A stretch of DNA of 52,947 bases from Acidobacteriota bacterium (GTDB lineage Bacteria > Acidobacteriota > Terriglobia > Acidiferrales > UBA7541): assembly GCA_018268785.1 (NCBI GenBank), contig JAFDVY010000010.1, positions 1-52,947 of the forward strand, in the 5' to 3' direction. Under the pieces are notes generated by a model. That model searched no databases. It saw only the letters and a program-made list of their open reading frames with translations, and was not told the DNA's origin. Below are positions 1 through 7,957 of the stretch, in pieces. Position 1 is the first letter of the stretch. Each line of letters starts with the position of its first letter. A program made the position numbers and the translations under genes.

Positions 1-226
1 GCACGGCTGGATGTTGAATTGACCCATTTTGGTTGACGTTCTCAATTTTCGAATAGGAGACACGGCTGTGGTATTCAAAAAAGGGAGGCAGGTGGCGGCA
101 GGTGACATAACAACACTTGTCAATCGTTGTGGACAATACAGCCCCGCCATGTTCCCGGTACCAAACCGGATAGTCCGTCCCGCCGCCAAAAAACGATATG
201 CGAAGTGGGGTGCGTGTGATGATCAT
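1..226 (-). CDS. hddA: D-glycero-alpha-D-manno-heptose-7-phosphate kinase, partial (GHMP family)
   Basis: This is the first 75 codons of a gene that runs off the left edge, open from an ATG at 226 to base 1. The protein begins MIITRTPLRISFFGGGTDYP, the characteristic N-terminus of HddA-type GHMP kinases, followed by a typical stretch containing HGGAVLSTTIDK. HddA phosphorylates D-glycero-D-manno-heptose 7-phosphate at C1 in the cytoplasm, the first committed step towards GDP-heptose. The start lies 19 bases after the gmhB stop on the same strand, and hddC precedes gmhB, so three consecutive enzymes of one pathway sit together. The ATP-binding loop and the C-terminus lie outside the window. 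Family assignment is strong; exact substrate is inferred from the neighbours. Confidence 0.88.
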   Translation of the reverse strand, partial: MIITRTPLRISFFGGGTDYPVWYREHGGAVLSTTIDKCCYVTCRHLPPFFEYHSRVSYSKIENVNQNGSIQHPAV

Positions 227-245
227 GACTGTGTTTTCCTTTTCA

Positions 246-809
246 CTATTTCGACAGGCACAAGATCTGCTGAGTCACTTCGAGCAGGGACTCGCCAACC
301 AAATCTGCTTCCGAAGAAATGGAAATTCCCGTTCCAACTTCCGATTGTTGGTGAGTCGTGACCAATGCCGTTTTGCAGCCGGCGCTCTTCCCCGCCTGCA
401 GGTCACTCGGTGAATCCCCAACCATCCAACTCTCTTTTAGACTAATTCCGTGCTCGCGGGCCGCCACGAGTAACATTCCAGGAGCGGGTTTCCGGCAAGA
501 ACAGCCATCGCTTTTCTCGTGCGGACAATAGTAAATCGCGTCAATCACTGCGCCGTGGCTCGCTAGCAGTTCAGTCAACCTTCGGTGCAATTCCTCAAGC
601 TCTGCGGGGGTCAGCAACCCCTTCGCTACACACCTTTGGTTTGTGACTACAACAATCTTGAATCCGGCTTTTCCGAACTGCTGGATCGCGTGCACCACTC
701 CAGGCAACAGCTCCATCTCTTCCCAACGCGTGATGTACTGCCCTTCGGGCGCTTTTCGGTTGATGACGCCGTCGCGATCCAAAAACACGGCCCTAGTCGA
801 CATTTGCAT
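246..809 (-). CDS. gmhB: D-glycero-D-manno-heptose 1,7-bisphosphate 7-phosphatase (HAD family)
   Basis: The enzyme removes the 7-phosphate from heptose 1,7-bisphosphate in nucleotide-heptose synthesis. The 187-residue protein has the HAD motif FLDRDGVIN with nucleophile D11 and acid/base D13, a zinc-loop pattern C95, H97, C103, C105 and the motif GDSPSD near 131-136; length is normal for GmhB. The start overlaps the end of the hddC-like gene by 17 bases, suggesting translational coupling; ATG codons 1 and 3 are both possible starts. Between hddA and hddC it most likely acts on the alpha-anomer of the GDP-heptose branch. A histidinol phosphatase of the same HAD subfamily is the main alternative, but the context argues against it. 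Confidence 0.88.
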   Translation of the reverse strand: MQMSTRAVFLDRDGVINRKAPEGQYITRWEEMELLPGVVHAIQQFGKAGFKIVVVTNQRCVAKGLLTPAELEELHRRLTELLASHGAVIDAIYYCPHEKSDGCSCRKPAPGMLLVAAREHGISLKESWMVGDSPSDLQAGKSAGCKTALVTTHQQSEVGTGISISSEADLVGESLLEVTQQILCLSK

Positions 810-1533
810 TCTGGACGTCGGAGTTTCTCTTCAACAGCAATTGCGCCTTCGCGTAATCTTCGGGTGTTCCAATGTCTATGAACAGTCCGTTGGTCTGAAA
901 ACCGCGAACATTTTGGACAATGAGTTTGGGCAACACGTCCTTTTCCAGGCTCAGCACTCCTTCAGGCATTTCGCCCAAGACTTCGCGTTCAAAAATGTAG
1001 ACGCCACCGTTAATGATGCCAGGCTCTTTAACGCCGAGTTTTTCCCGAAAGCTGCGTACCTTGCCGTCTTTGTCTACTTCAACCGTTCCGTACCGGGCCG
1101 CATTGGAAACTCGTCGTAGCGCAACAGTCGCCGTCGCCCTGTTTTCTCTGTGCACGCGCACGAACGCCTTGAATTCTAGTTCCAGAAAAGAATCGCCATT
1201 CAGAACGATAAACTCTGAACAATTCGCCAGATATTTCTCTGCCAATTTGACCGCCCCACCAGTTCCGAGCGGCTGCAATTCTCGTGAATACTCGATTTCG
1301 ATTCCCAATTGGGAGCCGTTGCCAAACTCTTCCTCGATCTGTTCTGCAAAATGTCCGGTACACAAGACAACTCTTTGAATGCCCTGCGATTTCAATTCCA
1401 GCAAAACCAGCTTAAGGAACGGCGTATCGCCGATTGGTGCAAGCGCTTTGGGTCTTTCCGATATCACGCTCCGCAACCGCGTTCCCAAACCGCCCACCAA
1501 AAGTACCGCAATAGGCATTTTCTCGGTCGGCAC
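793..1533 (-). CDS. hddC: D-glycero-alpha-D-manno-heptose 1-phosphate guanylyltransferase-like nucleotidyltransferase
   Basis: This 246-residue sugar-phosphate nucleotidyltransferase has the nucleotide-binding signature VGGLGTRLR (residues 13-21), the conserved lysine in ERPKALAPIG, the PLGTGGA loop (88-94) and the metal-binding NGDS (D114). It has no left-handed beta-helix or acetyltransferase extension, which fits HddC rather than GlmU or ManC. In the known pathway HddC transfers GMP to heptose 1-phosphate to give GDP-D-glycero-alpha-D-manno-heptose. It is followed by gmhB with an overlap and preceded closely by a GDP-sugar dehydratase-like gene. The guanylyl specificity rests on sequence resemblance and on hddA and gmhB next door; a mannose- or glucose-1-phosphate enzyme remains possible. 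Confidence 0.8.
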   Translation of the reverse strand: MPTEKMPIAVLLVGGLGTRLRSVISERPKALAPIGDTPFLKLVLLELKSQGIQRVVLCTGHFAEQIEEEFGNGSQLGIEIEYSRELQPLGTGGAVKLAEKYLANCSEFIVLNGDSFLELEFKAFVRVHRENRATATVALRRVSNAARYGTVEVDKDGKVRSFREKLGVKEPGIINGGVYIFEREVLGEMPEGVLSLEKDVLPKLIVQNVRGFQTNGLFIDIGTPEDYAKAQLLLKRNSDVQNANVD

Positions 1534-1551
1534 AGCGGCATCCCCTGCCAG

Positions 1552-2511
1552 CTAATTCTCTGAATTGCTTTCCCAAAAAGCGAACATCGATTGTAGGGTT
1601 TGCTCAATCGTCTTTTCGGGCTTCCAACCGGTGTCTTTCCGCATCTTCTTCGTACTTCCAAAAATGACCTTTTCGTCTGACGGGCGCATCAATCTGGCCA
1701 CCGGTTGAACTTTCACAGTCAGTCCTGAAATTCGAATCGCCGTTTTGAGGACTTCTTCCATCTTGTATGTCCGGCTTGCGCAAAGATTGTAGGCTTCTCC
1801 TCGCTTTCCCTTCACTGCAGCGAGATAAAAGCCCCTGACGGTATCGTGCACGTCCAGGAACGCGCGATATGGCTTCAAATTACCCACTTCCACTACTGGC
1901 TGCTGCAATCCTTTCTTAATTCGCACCAATTGCCGCACGAAATCCGATGGCGCATCGTTTGTTTTGCCCGGTCCGGTTGTGTTGAAAAGCCGGATATTCA
2001 CCGCTGGAATCTTGTAGTCCAAGTAGTATTGCCGCGCTACCAGGTCCAGACAAACTTTGCTGATTCCGTATGGGTGAAGCGGCAAAAGAGCGTGATCTTC
2101 TCGAACTGGCATGTCGGCAGCGGCAACGTGGCCATACTCCGCGCTCGAACAGGCGGAAACGATCACAGGCCGCTTCTTCATGTAACGAATCGCTTCAAAA
2201 ATATGAAGCGATCCCATGACATTTGATTCAAATGTCTCTACTGGGTTGGCCCAGGAAACCGTGGGCAAACTCTGCGCCCCCATGTGGAAAATATAGTTAG
2301 GCTCATGCTTGTGGATGATCTGGGTCATTCGCTGGCCATTTCGCAGATCCCCCTGCACCATTTCCACGTTTGGCAAATCGGGAATACGAATCGAACCTTT
2401 CGCCAGGAAGGAACCGATAACTCTCCAGCCTTTCGCTTGGAGAAATTGGACAAGGTTGGAACCGATAAAACCTTCAGCTCCAGTCACAAGCGCTGTCTTA
2501 TTTGCTGTCAT
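1552..2511 (-). CDS. NAD-dependent epimerase/dehydratase, GDP-mannose (or GDP-heptose) 4,6-dehydratase-like
   Basis: This is an extended short-chain dehydrogenase of 319 residues from the ATG at 2511. It has the NAD-binding motif GAEGFIG (11-17), SSAEYG (122-127) and the catalytic YGISK (Y148, K152). The NTTGPGKTNDAPSDF and RPSDEKVIFG segments resemble the GDP-mannose 4,6-dehydratase and reductase group. A GTG at 2574 would add 21 residues and overlap the GT4 gene; neither start has a clear Shine-Dalgarno, and the ATG puts the nucleotide fold at the usual distance from the N-terminus. Beside hddA, gmhB and hddC it may dehydrate GDP-heptose, as DmhA/WcbK enzymes do for 6-deoxyheptose; that substrate is inferred. 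Confidence 0.78.
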   Translation of the reverse strand: MTANKTALVTGAEGFIGSNLVQFLQAKGWRVIGSFLAKGSIRIPDLPNVEMVQGDLRNGQRMTQIIHKHEPNYIFHMGAQSLPTVSWANPVETFESNVMGSLHIFEAIRYMKKRPVIVSACSSAEYGHVAAADMPVREDHALLPLHPYGISKVCLDLVARQYYLDYKIPAVNIRLFNTTGPGKTNDAPSDFVRQLVRIKKGLQQPVVEVGNLKPYRAFLDVHDTVRGFYLAAVKGKRGEAYNLCASRTYKMEEVLKTAIRISGLTVKVQPVARLMRPSDEKVIFGSTKKMRKDTGWKPEKTIEQTLQSMFAFWESNSEN

Positions 2512-2557
2512 TTTGTTGGTGTGGCCGCTGAAAAATTCAATCAGTTTTCTCACTGGC

Positions 2558-3799
2558 TCAGGAAAAGAGCGCACTCATGCGGCTGAGTAAAGTTTCTCTT
2601 TCCATTTCCCAGGTATGTTCTTTGTAAATTAATTGTCCCCGGCGAGCGATTTCCAGAGCCTTTTCCGGATTGCCGGCCGCAAATTCGATTTGCTTTGCAA
2701 GATCGTTTGCATCGCCCGCTTCGAAAAATATCAGCGAATCGGCGCTAAAGTAGTCCACGATCCCGGACGTGGACGGCGCAATTACCGCCTTGCCTCGAGC
2801 AAGATACTCAAAAATCCGCGTTGGCGTATTTATGTCGGTAAACGGATTGCGATGATTGGGAATCACTCCGATATCGCATTTATCAATTTCGCTGTAGAGG
2901 TGTTCCAGATTCTTGGGTCCAAAATAGGTCACACGGTTTTCTAACCCAAGTTCTCGAACCTTATTCATCATGCGATCGAGGAATTCAGTCCTGCCGCCGA
3001 ATACATGCAAAATCGCATTTGGCTCAGACTTTTGAATTTGCGCCAAAGCGTCAATCGCAACTTCCAGTCCGTTACGCTCAACCAATGAACCGTGATACAT
3101 GATCACGAATGGCTTTCCGTTTTTATCGGCCGAGACCGTTTCGTCCACCGGCTTGTACGGAAAAATCCGCGTATCCGGCGAGTTCATCACAACCGCGATC
3201 TTTTCTGGGCCGCAACTGCGCCTCGAAAAGATGTGTTTGCAGGCCAGATTGACCGTCACGACCAAATGAGCTCGCGCGATGCTCCACTTTTCCAAGCGCT
3301 TCAGCAGCTTCACACTGCCACCATCCGGCGCAGCGTTGAAAATCGTCGTCATCAGCTCGGGCATCGGATCATGCAGATCCAACACGACTTTTGCGCCGAA
3401 CCACTTTGGGATGATGGAACTAGCTACCAACACGTCGGGCATGTTGTGGACATGCACGAGATCGTATCTCTTGCGCGTCGTCCGCAATGCAAATAGGGCC
3501 ATGCTGATAAAAATGAACGCGGAGTATCGGAATGCGTAGTTCCATTTACCTCGCCGTATGTGTTTCAAAGGAATGCGCGTGACCGTAATGCCAGGCAGTG
3601 TTTCGTGGCTCGCCTGACCGTCTCCTCCGAGACAAATCAAATCGACACTCGCTCCCTCGCTGATTAGAGCGTCGATCGCGCGCCTCGGCCTCGGATCGAA
3701 TGGGTACGCCGAAAACGTAACCATGGCCACACGCTTCCCTGCGAAGCGCATCGCATTTCCTGCATTTTTCACTTGGTGAGTTTCGGCCTGGGTTTCCAT
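2558..3799 (-). CDS. Glycosyltransferase family 4 (GT-B fold)
   Basis: The 413-residue protein resembles retaining GT4 transferases. The N-terminal acceptor domain contains VAMVTFSAYPFDPRPRR (24-40), the linker carries MYHGSLVERNG (234-244), and the donor-binding domain has PTRIFEYLARGKAV (326-339) with the E-x7-E type glutamate. It should add a sugar to a lipid-linked exopolysaccharide repeat unit at the cytoplasmic face of the membrane. A hydrophobic stretch at about 93-105 may help membrane association. The ATG at 3797-3799 is the natural start. It lies in the minus-strand unit between a nucleotide-sugar dehydrogenase-like gene and the GDP-sugar enzymes, so a GDP-heptose-derived donor is plausible but unproven. 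Confidence 0.85.
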   Translation of the reverse strand: METQAETHQVKNAGNAMRFAGKRVAMVTFSAYPFDPRPRRAIDALISEGASVDLICLGGDGQASHETLPGITVTRIPLKHIRRGKWNYAFRYSAFIFISMALFALRTTRKRYDLVHVHNMPDVLVASSIIPKWFGAKVVLDLHDPMPELMTTIFNAAPDGGSVKLLKRLEKWSIARAHLVVTVNLACKHIFSRRSCGPEKIAVVMNSPDTRIFPYKPVDETVSADKNGKPFVIMYHGSLVERNGLEVAIDALAQIQKSEPNAILHVFGGRTEFLDRMMNKVRELGLENRVTYFGPKNLEHLYSEIDKCDIGVIPNHRNPFTDINTPTRIFEYLARGKAVIAPSTSGIVDYFSADSLIFFEAGDANDLAKQIEFAAGNPEKALEIARRGQLIYKEHTWEMERETLLSRMSALFS

Positions 3800-3879
3800 C
3801 TAGGATGCAATCATAGTGCTGAAGCGGATGCTAACTGATGAATATTTTGCCTGTAGAAGATAAAACCTAAGCTAGCGAT

Positions 3880-4653
3880 TTACCGGCTGGAACCGGAGAC
3901 TACCGCGGGTTGGCTATTGAGTTTCCTGACAGATTCTCGTTCCACTTTCGCCTTGTTCGATGCTTGGATTGCGCGGAGGATCTGCGAATCGTCGAATTTT
4001 CTTAGGATTTCGATATTGGGCATTACGCAGTGTCCGCCGATTACACCCGGAAAATACTTCGTCGTCGGGAAGAACGAAATCTCATCATAAAACGAGATAA
4101 TCTCTTCGTAGGAAGCGCCGGTCTGATCGCAGTAGCGTTCCACTTCCTGTGCCCAAGCGATCATCAATCCAAAGTACGTCGTCTCCGTCAACTTCGCGAG
4201 TTCACTCGCTTCCGGTGTTGTCAAAACCTTTGCCTTCATTCCGGCGCCCGTAAAGTGGGCGGCAACGTGTGCTCCCGAAGCGGGGTCAAGACTGCCAACG
4301 AACTTGGTGTAGTGGCTGAGTTCCTGAAGCATGCGGACATGCTTGCCGCGCACAGGGCTGTGCACAACCGGAGTTCCCGTGCGCACTGCAACCTTCCGCG
4401 TAGTGCCCACGGCAACCGTACTGTTGATGACTGTTACCGCGGGCTTGTAAGTCTCTATATAGCGCGCAGCTTCCCCGACAAAATCCTTGATCTCGAATGG
4501 AAAGCAAATGTGCAGGATGTCAACTTCGCCCACTGGTTCGGATGGCGGCTGAACGTCAATGCCAATTACCTTGTAGTGTTTTGAAAGCAATTGGAACAGG
4601 GGCTTGCCCACTTCTCCCAGCCCCACAACCAGAATGGCCTTATTGGCACTCAT
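3880..4653 (-). CDS. Short nucleotide-sugar dehydrogenase-like protein (UDPGDH family, NAD-binding and central regions only)
   Basis: The 257-residue protein starts with a Rossmann motif GLGEVG (11-16) and keeps NSTVAVGTTRKV (77-88), ELAKLTETTY with K154, and GVIGGHCVMPN with a cysteine at 209 where UDP-glucose/GDP-mannose dehydrogenases have their catalytic Cys. It ends about 45 residues later, so the C-terminal nucleotide-sugar-binding domain of the usual 420-450 residue enzymes is absent. There is no frameshift scar downstream, and the stop and following gene look normal. It may be a real short family or a partner-dependent enzyme. It is the first gene of the 1-4653 minus-strand unit and follows the ops-like leader. 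Oxidation of a nucleotide sugar at C6 is only a suggestion. Confidence 0.75.
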   Translation of the reverse strand: MSANKAILVVGLGEVGKPLFQLLSKHYKVIGIDVQPPSEPVGEVDILHICFPFEIKDFVGEAARYIETYKPAVTVINSTVAVGTTRKVAVRTGTPVVHSPVRGKHVRMLQELSHYTKFVGSLDPASGAHVAAHFTGAGMKAKVLTTPEASELAKLTETTYFGLMIAWAQEVERYCDQTGASYEEIISFYDEISFFPTTKYFPGVIGGHCVMPNIEILRKFDDSQILRAIQASNKAKVERESVRKLNSQPAVVSGSSR

Positions 4654-5098
4654 TTTTCTTTCTCCCTAGTAAAGTTCGAGATCGGGGTCTCTATGAAGGC
4701 TACCGAGCAATTTAAGGTCGGACGAGCTACCGCCATTGAGCCAATCACAAGGCCTTTGTTTTCAACGAACTAGTCAAATCTATCCACAACTGTGACTTAC
4801 GCCAACGCAATACTGACGATTGTCGTCACACCTCTTGGTTCGCAATCCTTCTGCCAGAGAGACGCCCGGGCCCTATGAATCTAAGAGAATCAATCTTGGC
4901 TAACCTTATGACAATAAAACACTTAATAGAGGTATATCCTTGCGGCATGTCCAAATCGGTGTTCCAGCTCGCAACCATGTGGAAAGAACTTACCACCATT
5001 TGACCCGCACTTTCCCTCAACAAAAAAGCGCACAAGAAAACCGAATCACAACCATCTCTATCTTATTGATAAATAAAGACTTACTAAAACAAATGGAC
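4654..5098. other. Intergenic region between the toroid-like gene and the hdd/GT4 unit
   Basis: The 445 bases hold no convincing gene. The half next to 4653 contains the ops-like pair and should carry the promoter of the minus-strand unit. The half next to 5098 is AT-rich and lies downstream of the toroid-like gene. I saw no strong hairpin with a T-run and no clear sigma-70 promoter. Confidence 0.6.
4697..4734 (-). promoter_or_regulatory. Tandem ops-like elements in the leader of the hdd/GT4 unit
   Basis: Read on the minus strand, bases 4734-4724 are GGCGGTAGCTC and bases 4707-4697 are CTCGGTAGCCT. The RfaH ops element of enterobacteria is GGCGGTAGCnT. The first copy matches 10 of 11 positions and the second 9 of 11. 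They lie 71 and 44 bases upstream of the ATG at 4653, on the transcribed strand, where a NusG paralogue would load during leader transcription. A full match occurs in the leader of the second unit (11057-11047). Function is inferred. Confidence 0.5.
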
Positions 5099-6151
5099 TC
5101 AACTGGCTGCACTTTGCATGCCCAGAACATTGGACGCATACAAGGTCCACCCAAGCTGGTCGAGCCGCGGGCCTGCCAAGGTCGCGCTCTGAGTCTGGTT
5201 TGAGCTTGTCCGGGCGAATTCCTGAGACCAGGCGATCCCCTTCATGATGGCGACCCTAAAGTCAGTCTTGCAGGATTCAGATAGAGTCCCCAAAGCGAGA
5301 GGTGCGGTGCCCTCCTGCTGCAATGGAAAAAGTGGATAACGCTTAACTACGCGTGAGGTCCGCTTATCATAACGAAACCACCACTCCCCATGTTCGCCTT
5401 GTGTCGAGCAAATCGCGTTCCCGCAGCCCAATGCCAATGCAAGCGGCTCTTCCAATCGATACGCTCTGGCAAACATGCACAGCGCATAGATGGAGTACAT
5501 TTGATCGTTAAACCGGCCGAACCGGCTATGGATCAAGGATCTCGCTTTCCAACAAAGACTGGATTGGCAAAAAATTCCGCTCTCACCCTGGTTCTTTTGC
5601 AGAAGCTGATACGCCATCAGCGCTGCGTCGCACAGGTCTGGTACTCCGGCCTTTTCTGCAATTCGGGCATGCGAAACGCCTGCAAGGAAGAGCGCAATTC
5701 CCGTTGTGTCTATCTCCAAATTCGCTACCTGCCGTTCCAATACCGTCTGGAAATCAAATTGATTGAATAGATTTCCGAGTCTTTCCGGCGTGCATACTGC
5801 GGTAAACCAGGCCAACAAGCCCAGGTCACCTGCGCCACCGACCCAATTGTTGTCTGCTAGAAGAGATTCTTGCAGTCTGGGAAATCGAGGCACTTCGCAA
5901 ATGCTGGCCGACCGAAGTTTCTCCAGCCCCATTAAACCGATGAGGATCTGCCGCGGCGCAACTCCCCAACCCTTAGGGCCGCCCTGGGTATACCTGCCCA
6001 GCGCATTCGGAAAATTCTCTTCCTGAGAAAAAACCGCATCGAGCAAAGTCAAAGCTCGATCATTCAGCGATCGAATGGCTTCCTCAGGAAAACGGGTCAA
6101 GCTATCTTCCGTTCTTCGACATATTGTTGTGTTATTTGGAAATGAGAACAT
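5099..6151 (-). CDS. Hypothetical protein, possible alpha/alpha-toroid (glycosidase- or cyclase-like) protein of the EPS locus
   Basis: I do not recognise a named family with confidence. The 350-residue protein has no signal peptide or membrane segment. It is helix-rich with recurring motifs such as GPKGWGVAPRQILIGLMGL, NNWVGGAGDLGLLAWFTAV, GEHGEWWFRYD and YPLFPLQQEGTAPLALGTL. Trp/Gly-rich turns between helices in this order resemble alpha/alpha-barrel enzymes that bind sugars or cyclise prenyl chains, so a role in polysaccharide modification is conceivable. The ATG at 6149-6151 is preceded by a pyrimidine-rich stretch without a Shine-Dalgarno. It is probably transcribed separately, since a strong terminator lies just upstream and an ops-bearing leader follows. 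Confidence 0.7.
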   Translation of the reverse strand: MFSFPNNTTICRRTEDSLTRFPEEAIRSLNDRALTLLDAVFSQEENFPNALGRYTQGGPKGWGVAPRQILIGLMGLEKLRSASICEVPRFPRLQESLLADNNWVGGAGDLGLLAWFTAVCTPERLGNLFNQFDFQTVLERQVANLEIDTTGIALFLAGVSHARIAEKAGVPDLCDAALMAYQLLQKNQGESGIFCQSSLCWKARSLIHSRFGRFNDQMYSIYALCMFARAYRLEEPLALALGCGNAICSTQGEHGEWWFRYDKRTSRVVKRYPLFPLQQEGTAPLALGTLSESCKTDFRVAIMKGIAWSQEFARTSSNQTQSATLAGPRLDQLGWTLYASNVLGMQSAAS

Positions 6152-6186
6152 GGAAGGAGAGAGAGAAAGTCAGCGCCATGCATCTG

Positions 6187-6222
6187 AAAAAAAGTTGCCG
6201 GAGCAAAAACCGCTCCGGCAAC
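6187..6222 (-). terminator. Rho-independent terminator after the aminotransferase gene
   Basis: A perfect 11-bp stem (6194-6204 with 6212-6222, arms GTTGCCGGAGC and GCTCCGGCAAC) with a 7-base loop is followed on the minus strand by seven T residues (6193-6187). It lies 36 bases past the stop at 6258 and ends the unit that begins at the NusG-like gene. It separates that unit from the toroid-like gene. Confidence 0.9.
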
Positions 6223-6257
6223 TCTGCAAGATTCTTTGCTATTGATTTGGCTGTGCG

Positions 6258-7463
6258 TTACTTCGCAACCGATGCCGTCGCAAACTGCGTCACGGCATCT
6301 GACACCAATTTGAGCTGGTTTTCGTTGAGACCACCGAACATCGGCAGAGACAAGATTTCTTTCGCGGCGGATTCCGTTTCCGGATAGTCGCCTTCTTTCC
6401 ATCCCATGGACGCATAGGCCTTCTGAAGGTGTATCGGAATCGGATAGTGGATGCCGGTGCCGATGCCTGCTTCGGTCAAATGCTTCTGCAGTTCGTCCCG
6501 CGATTCGGTCCGCACCACATAAAGGTGGTAGACCGATTTCGAGTAGCTCATCTCTTGTGGCGCAGAGACACTCTCGCTCAACGGAGCGAGCATGGAGTCG
6601 TATTGCTTCGCCGCCGCATGACGCTGTTCATTCCATTTCGCCAGGTGACGCAGCTTGATTCGAAGGATTCCAGCTTGAAGAGAGTCGAGCCGGCCGTTGT
6701 AGCCTTCGACGTCGTGGTAATACTTCTTGGCTTGACCGTGATCTCGCAGTTGCGCCGACTTCTTGGCAATCGTTTCGTCATTTGTGGTGATTGCTCCGGC
6801 TTCGCCGCACGCGCCGAGGTTTTTTCCGGGATAAAAGCTGAATGCAGCCGCCTGTCCAACTGATCCTGCCTTCAGCCAACGATTCTGTTTCTTTGAGAAA
6901 TACTCCGCCCCATGGGCTTGGCATGCATCTTCAACGACTACGAGGTTGTACTTGGCAGCCAGTTCCATGATCGGATCCATGTCCGCCATTTGGCCGTACA
7001 AATGCACGGGCACTACTGCCGCAACGCGCTTGCCCAGCTTCTTGTGCACGTAGTTGCCTGTTCTGCTGTCCAGGGCGCACTGAGTCTCCATGTAGTTGCG
7101 CAATTTCTCTGGATCCATCGTGTACGAGCGGCGATCAATATCCACAAACTCTATGCGAGCGCCGGCCTGAGAAATCGCCTCAGTCGTCGCAATAAACGAA
7201 TGTGGCACGGTGATCACGATATCGTTCACACCGATGCCGGCAGCCATCAACGCAAATCGGAGGGCGTCCGTTCCGCTGTTTACCGCAACGGAATATTTTG
7301 CATCGCAAAACGCTGCGAACTCCTTTTCGAAGCCTTCCACTTCCGGGCCTCCGATAAAGCCTGCCGTCTCGAAAACCCTCTTACAGACAGCAAGGAGTTC
7401 ACTTTCAAGCTCTCGGTGCATCGTCACGAGATCGACAAACGGAACCTTCGTTGTACTTGTCAT
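6258..7463 (-). CDS. DegT/DnrJ/EryC1/StrS family PLP-dependent sugar aminotransferase (WbpE-like)
   Basis: This 401-residue enzyme transfers an amino group from glutamate to a keto nucleotide sugar. It shows VNSGTDALRF (61-70), EDACQAHGA (178-186, with the PLP-binding aspartate) and SFYPGKNLGACGEAG, where K214 forms the Schiff base. Length and motif order are normal for the family. Its ATG overlaps the acetyltransferase stop by four bases (ATGA), and that gene overlaps the oxidoreductase in the same way. The oxidoreductase, acetyltransferase and aminotransferase trio matches WbpB, WbpD and WbpE of UDP-2,3-diacetamido-uronic acid synthesis, so a 3-amino sugar product is likely. The sequence alone does not fix the substrate. 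Confidence 0.9.
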   Translation of the reverse strand: MTSTTKVPFVDLVTMHRELESELLAVCKRVFETAGFIGGPEVEGFEKEFAAFCDAKYSVAVNSGTDALRFALMAAGIGVNDIVITVPHSFIATTEAISQAGARIEFVDIDRRSYTMDPEKLRNYMETQCALDSRTGNYVHKKLGKRVAAVVPVHLYGQMADMDPIMELAAKYNLVVVEDACQAHGAEYFSKKQNRWLKAGSVGQAAAFSFYPGKNLGACGEAGAITTNDETIAKKSAQLRDHGQAKKYYHDVEGYNGRLDSLQAGILRIKLRHLAKWNEQRHAAAKQYDSMLAPLSESVSAPQEMSYSKSVYHLYVVRTESRDELQKHLTEAGIGTGIHYPIPIHLQKAYASMGWKEGDYPETESAAKEILSLPMFGGLNENQLKLVSDAVTQFATASVAK

Positions 7464-7957
7464 CGCTTTTCCTCGGATGAATTGGGGATTGAACGCAAAA
7501 CCTTGGCGGGATTGCCGGCCACAATCGTGTTGGGAGGCACATCCCGCGTAACCATACTTCCTGCTCCGACAATGGCATTCTCGCCGATCGTCACGTTGGC
7601 AAGAATCGTTACGCCGGAACCGATCGACGCGCCGCGCTTCACTACCGTCTTCTCAACTTTCCAGTCTTTCTCTGTCTGCAAGCCCCCGTCTTCGGTCGTG
7701 GCCCGCGGGTAAGAATCGTTAATGAAAGTCACGCTGTGCCCGATGAATACGTTGTCCTCAATCGTGACGCCTTCGCAGACAAACGTGTGACTCGAAACCT
7801 TGCAACGCTTCCCTACACTCGCGTTCTTTTGAATTTCAACAAAGGCGCCGATTTTTGTTTCGTCGCCAATCTGGCAACCGTATAGATTGATGAATTTCGA
7901 AAGCCGCACGCCTTCTCCCAGCTTGACGTCCGGGGCAATGGAGCAGAACTCGTTCAT
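7460..7957 (-). CDS. Hexapeptide-repeat acyltransferase (WbpD/WlbB-like N-acetyltransferase)
   Basis: The 165-residue protein is a left-handed beta-helix acetyltransferase. Isoleucine- and valine-rich hexapeptide turns run through most of its length, for example VSSHTFVCEGVTIEDNVFIG and GSGVTILANVTIGENAIVGAG, ending in VTRDVPPNTIVAGNPAKV, a common ending for the fold. In the Wbp pathway this enzyme acetylates the 3-amino group of UDP-GlcNAc3NA with acetyl-CoA. Both ends overlap their neighbours by four bases, indicating tight translational coupling with the oxidoreductase and aminotransferase. Specificity is inferred from this context. Confidence 0.88.
   Translation of the reverse strand: MNEFCSIAPDVKLGEGVRLSKFINLYGCQIGDETKIGAFVEIQKNASVGKRCKVSSHTFVCEGVTIEDNVFIGHSVTFINDSYPRATTEDGGLQTEKDWKVEKTVVKRGASIGSGVTILANVTIGENAIVGAGSMVTRDVPPNTIVAGNPAKVLRSIPNSSEEKR

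Noticed and set aside
29..361. A plus-strand frame at the left edge
   Set aside because: The minus strand here encodes the hddA N-terminus and the end of gmhB, which explain the open frames.
4826..5035. A short minus-strand frame in the 4654-5098 gap
   Set aside because: There is no ribosome site, no motif, and the composition is AT-rich and unlike the neighbouring genes.
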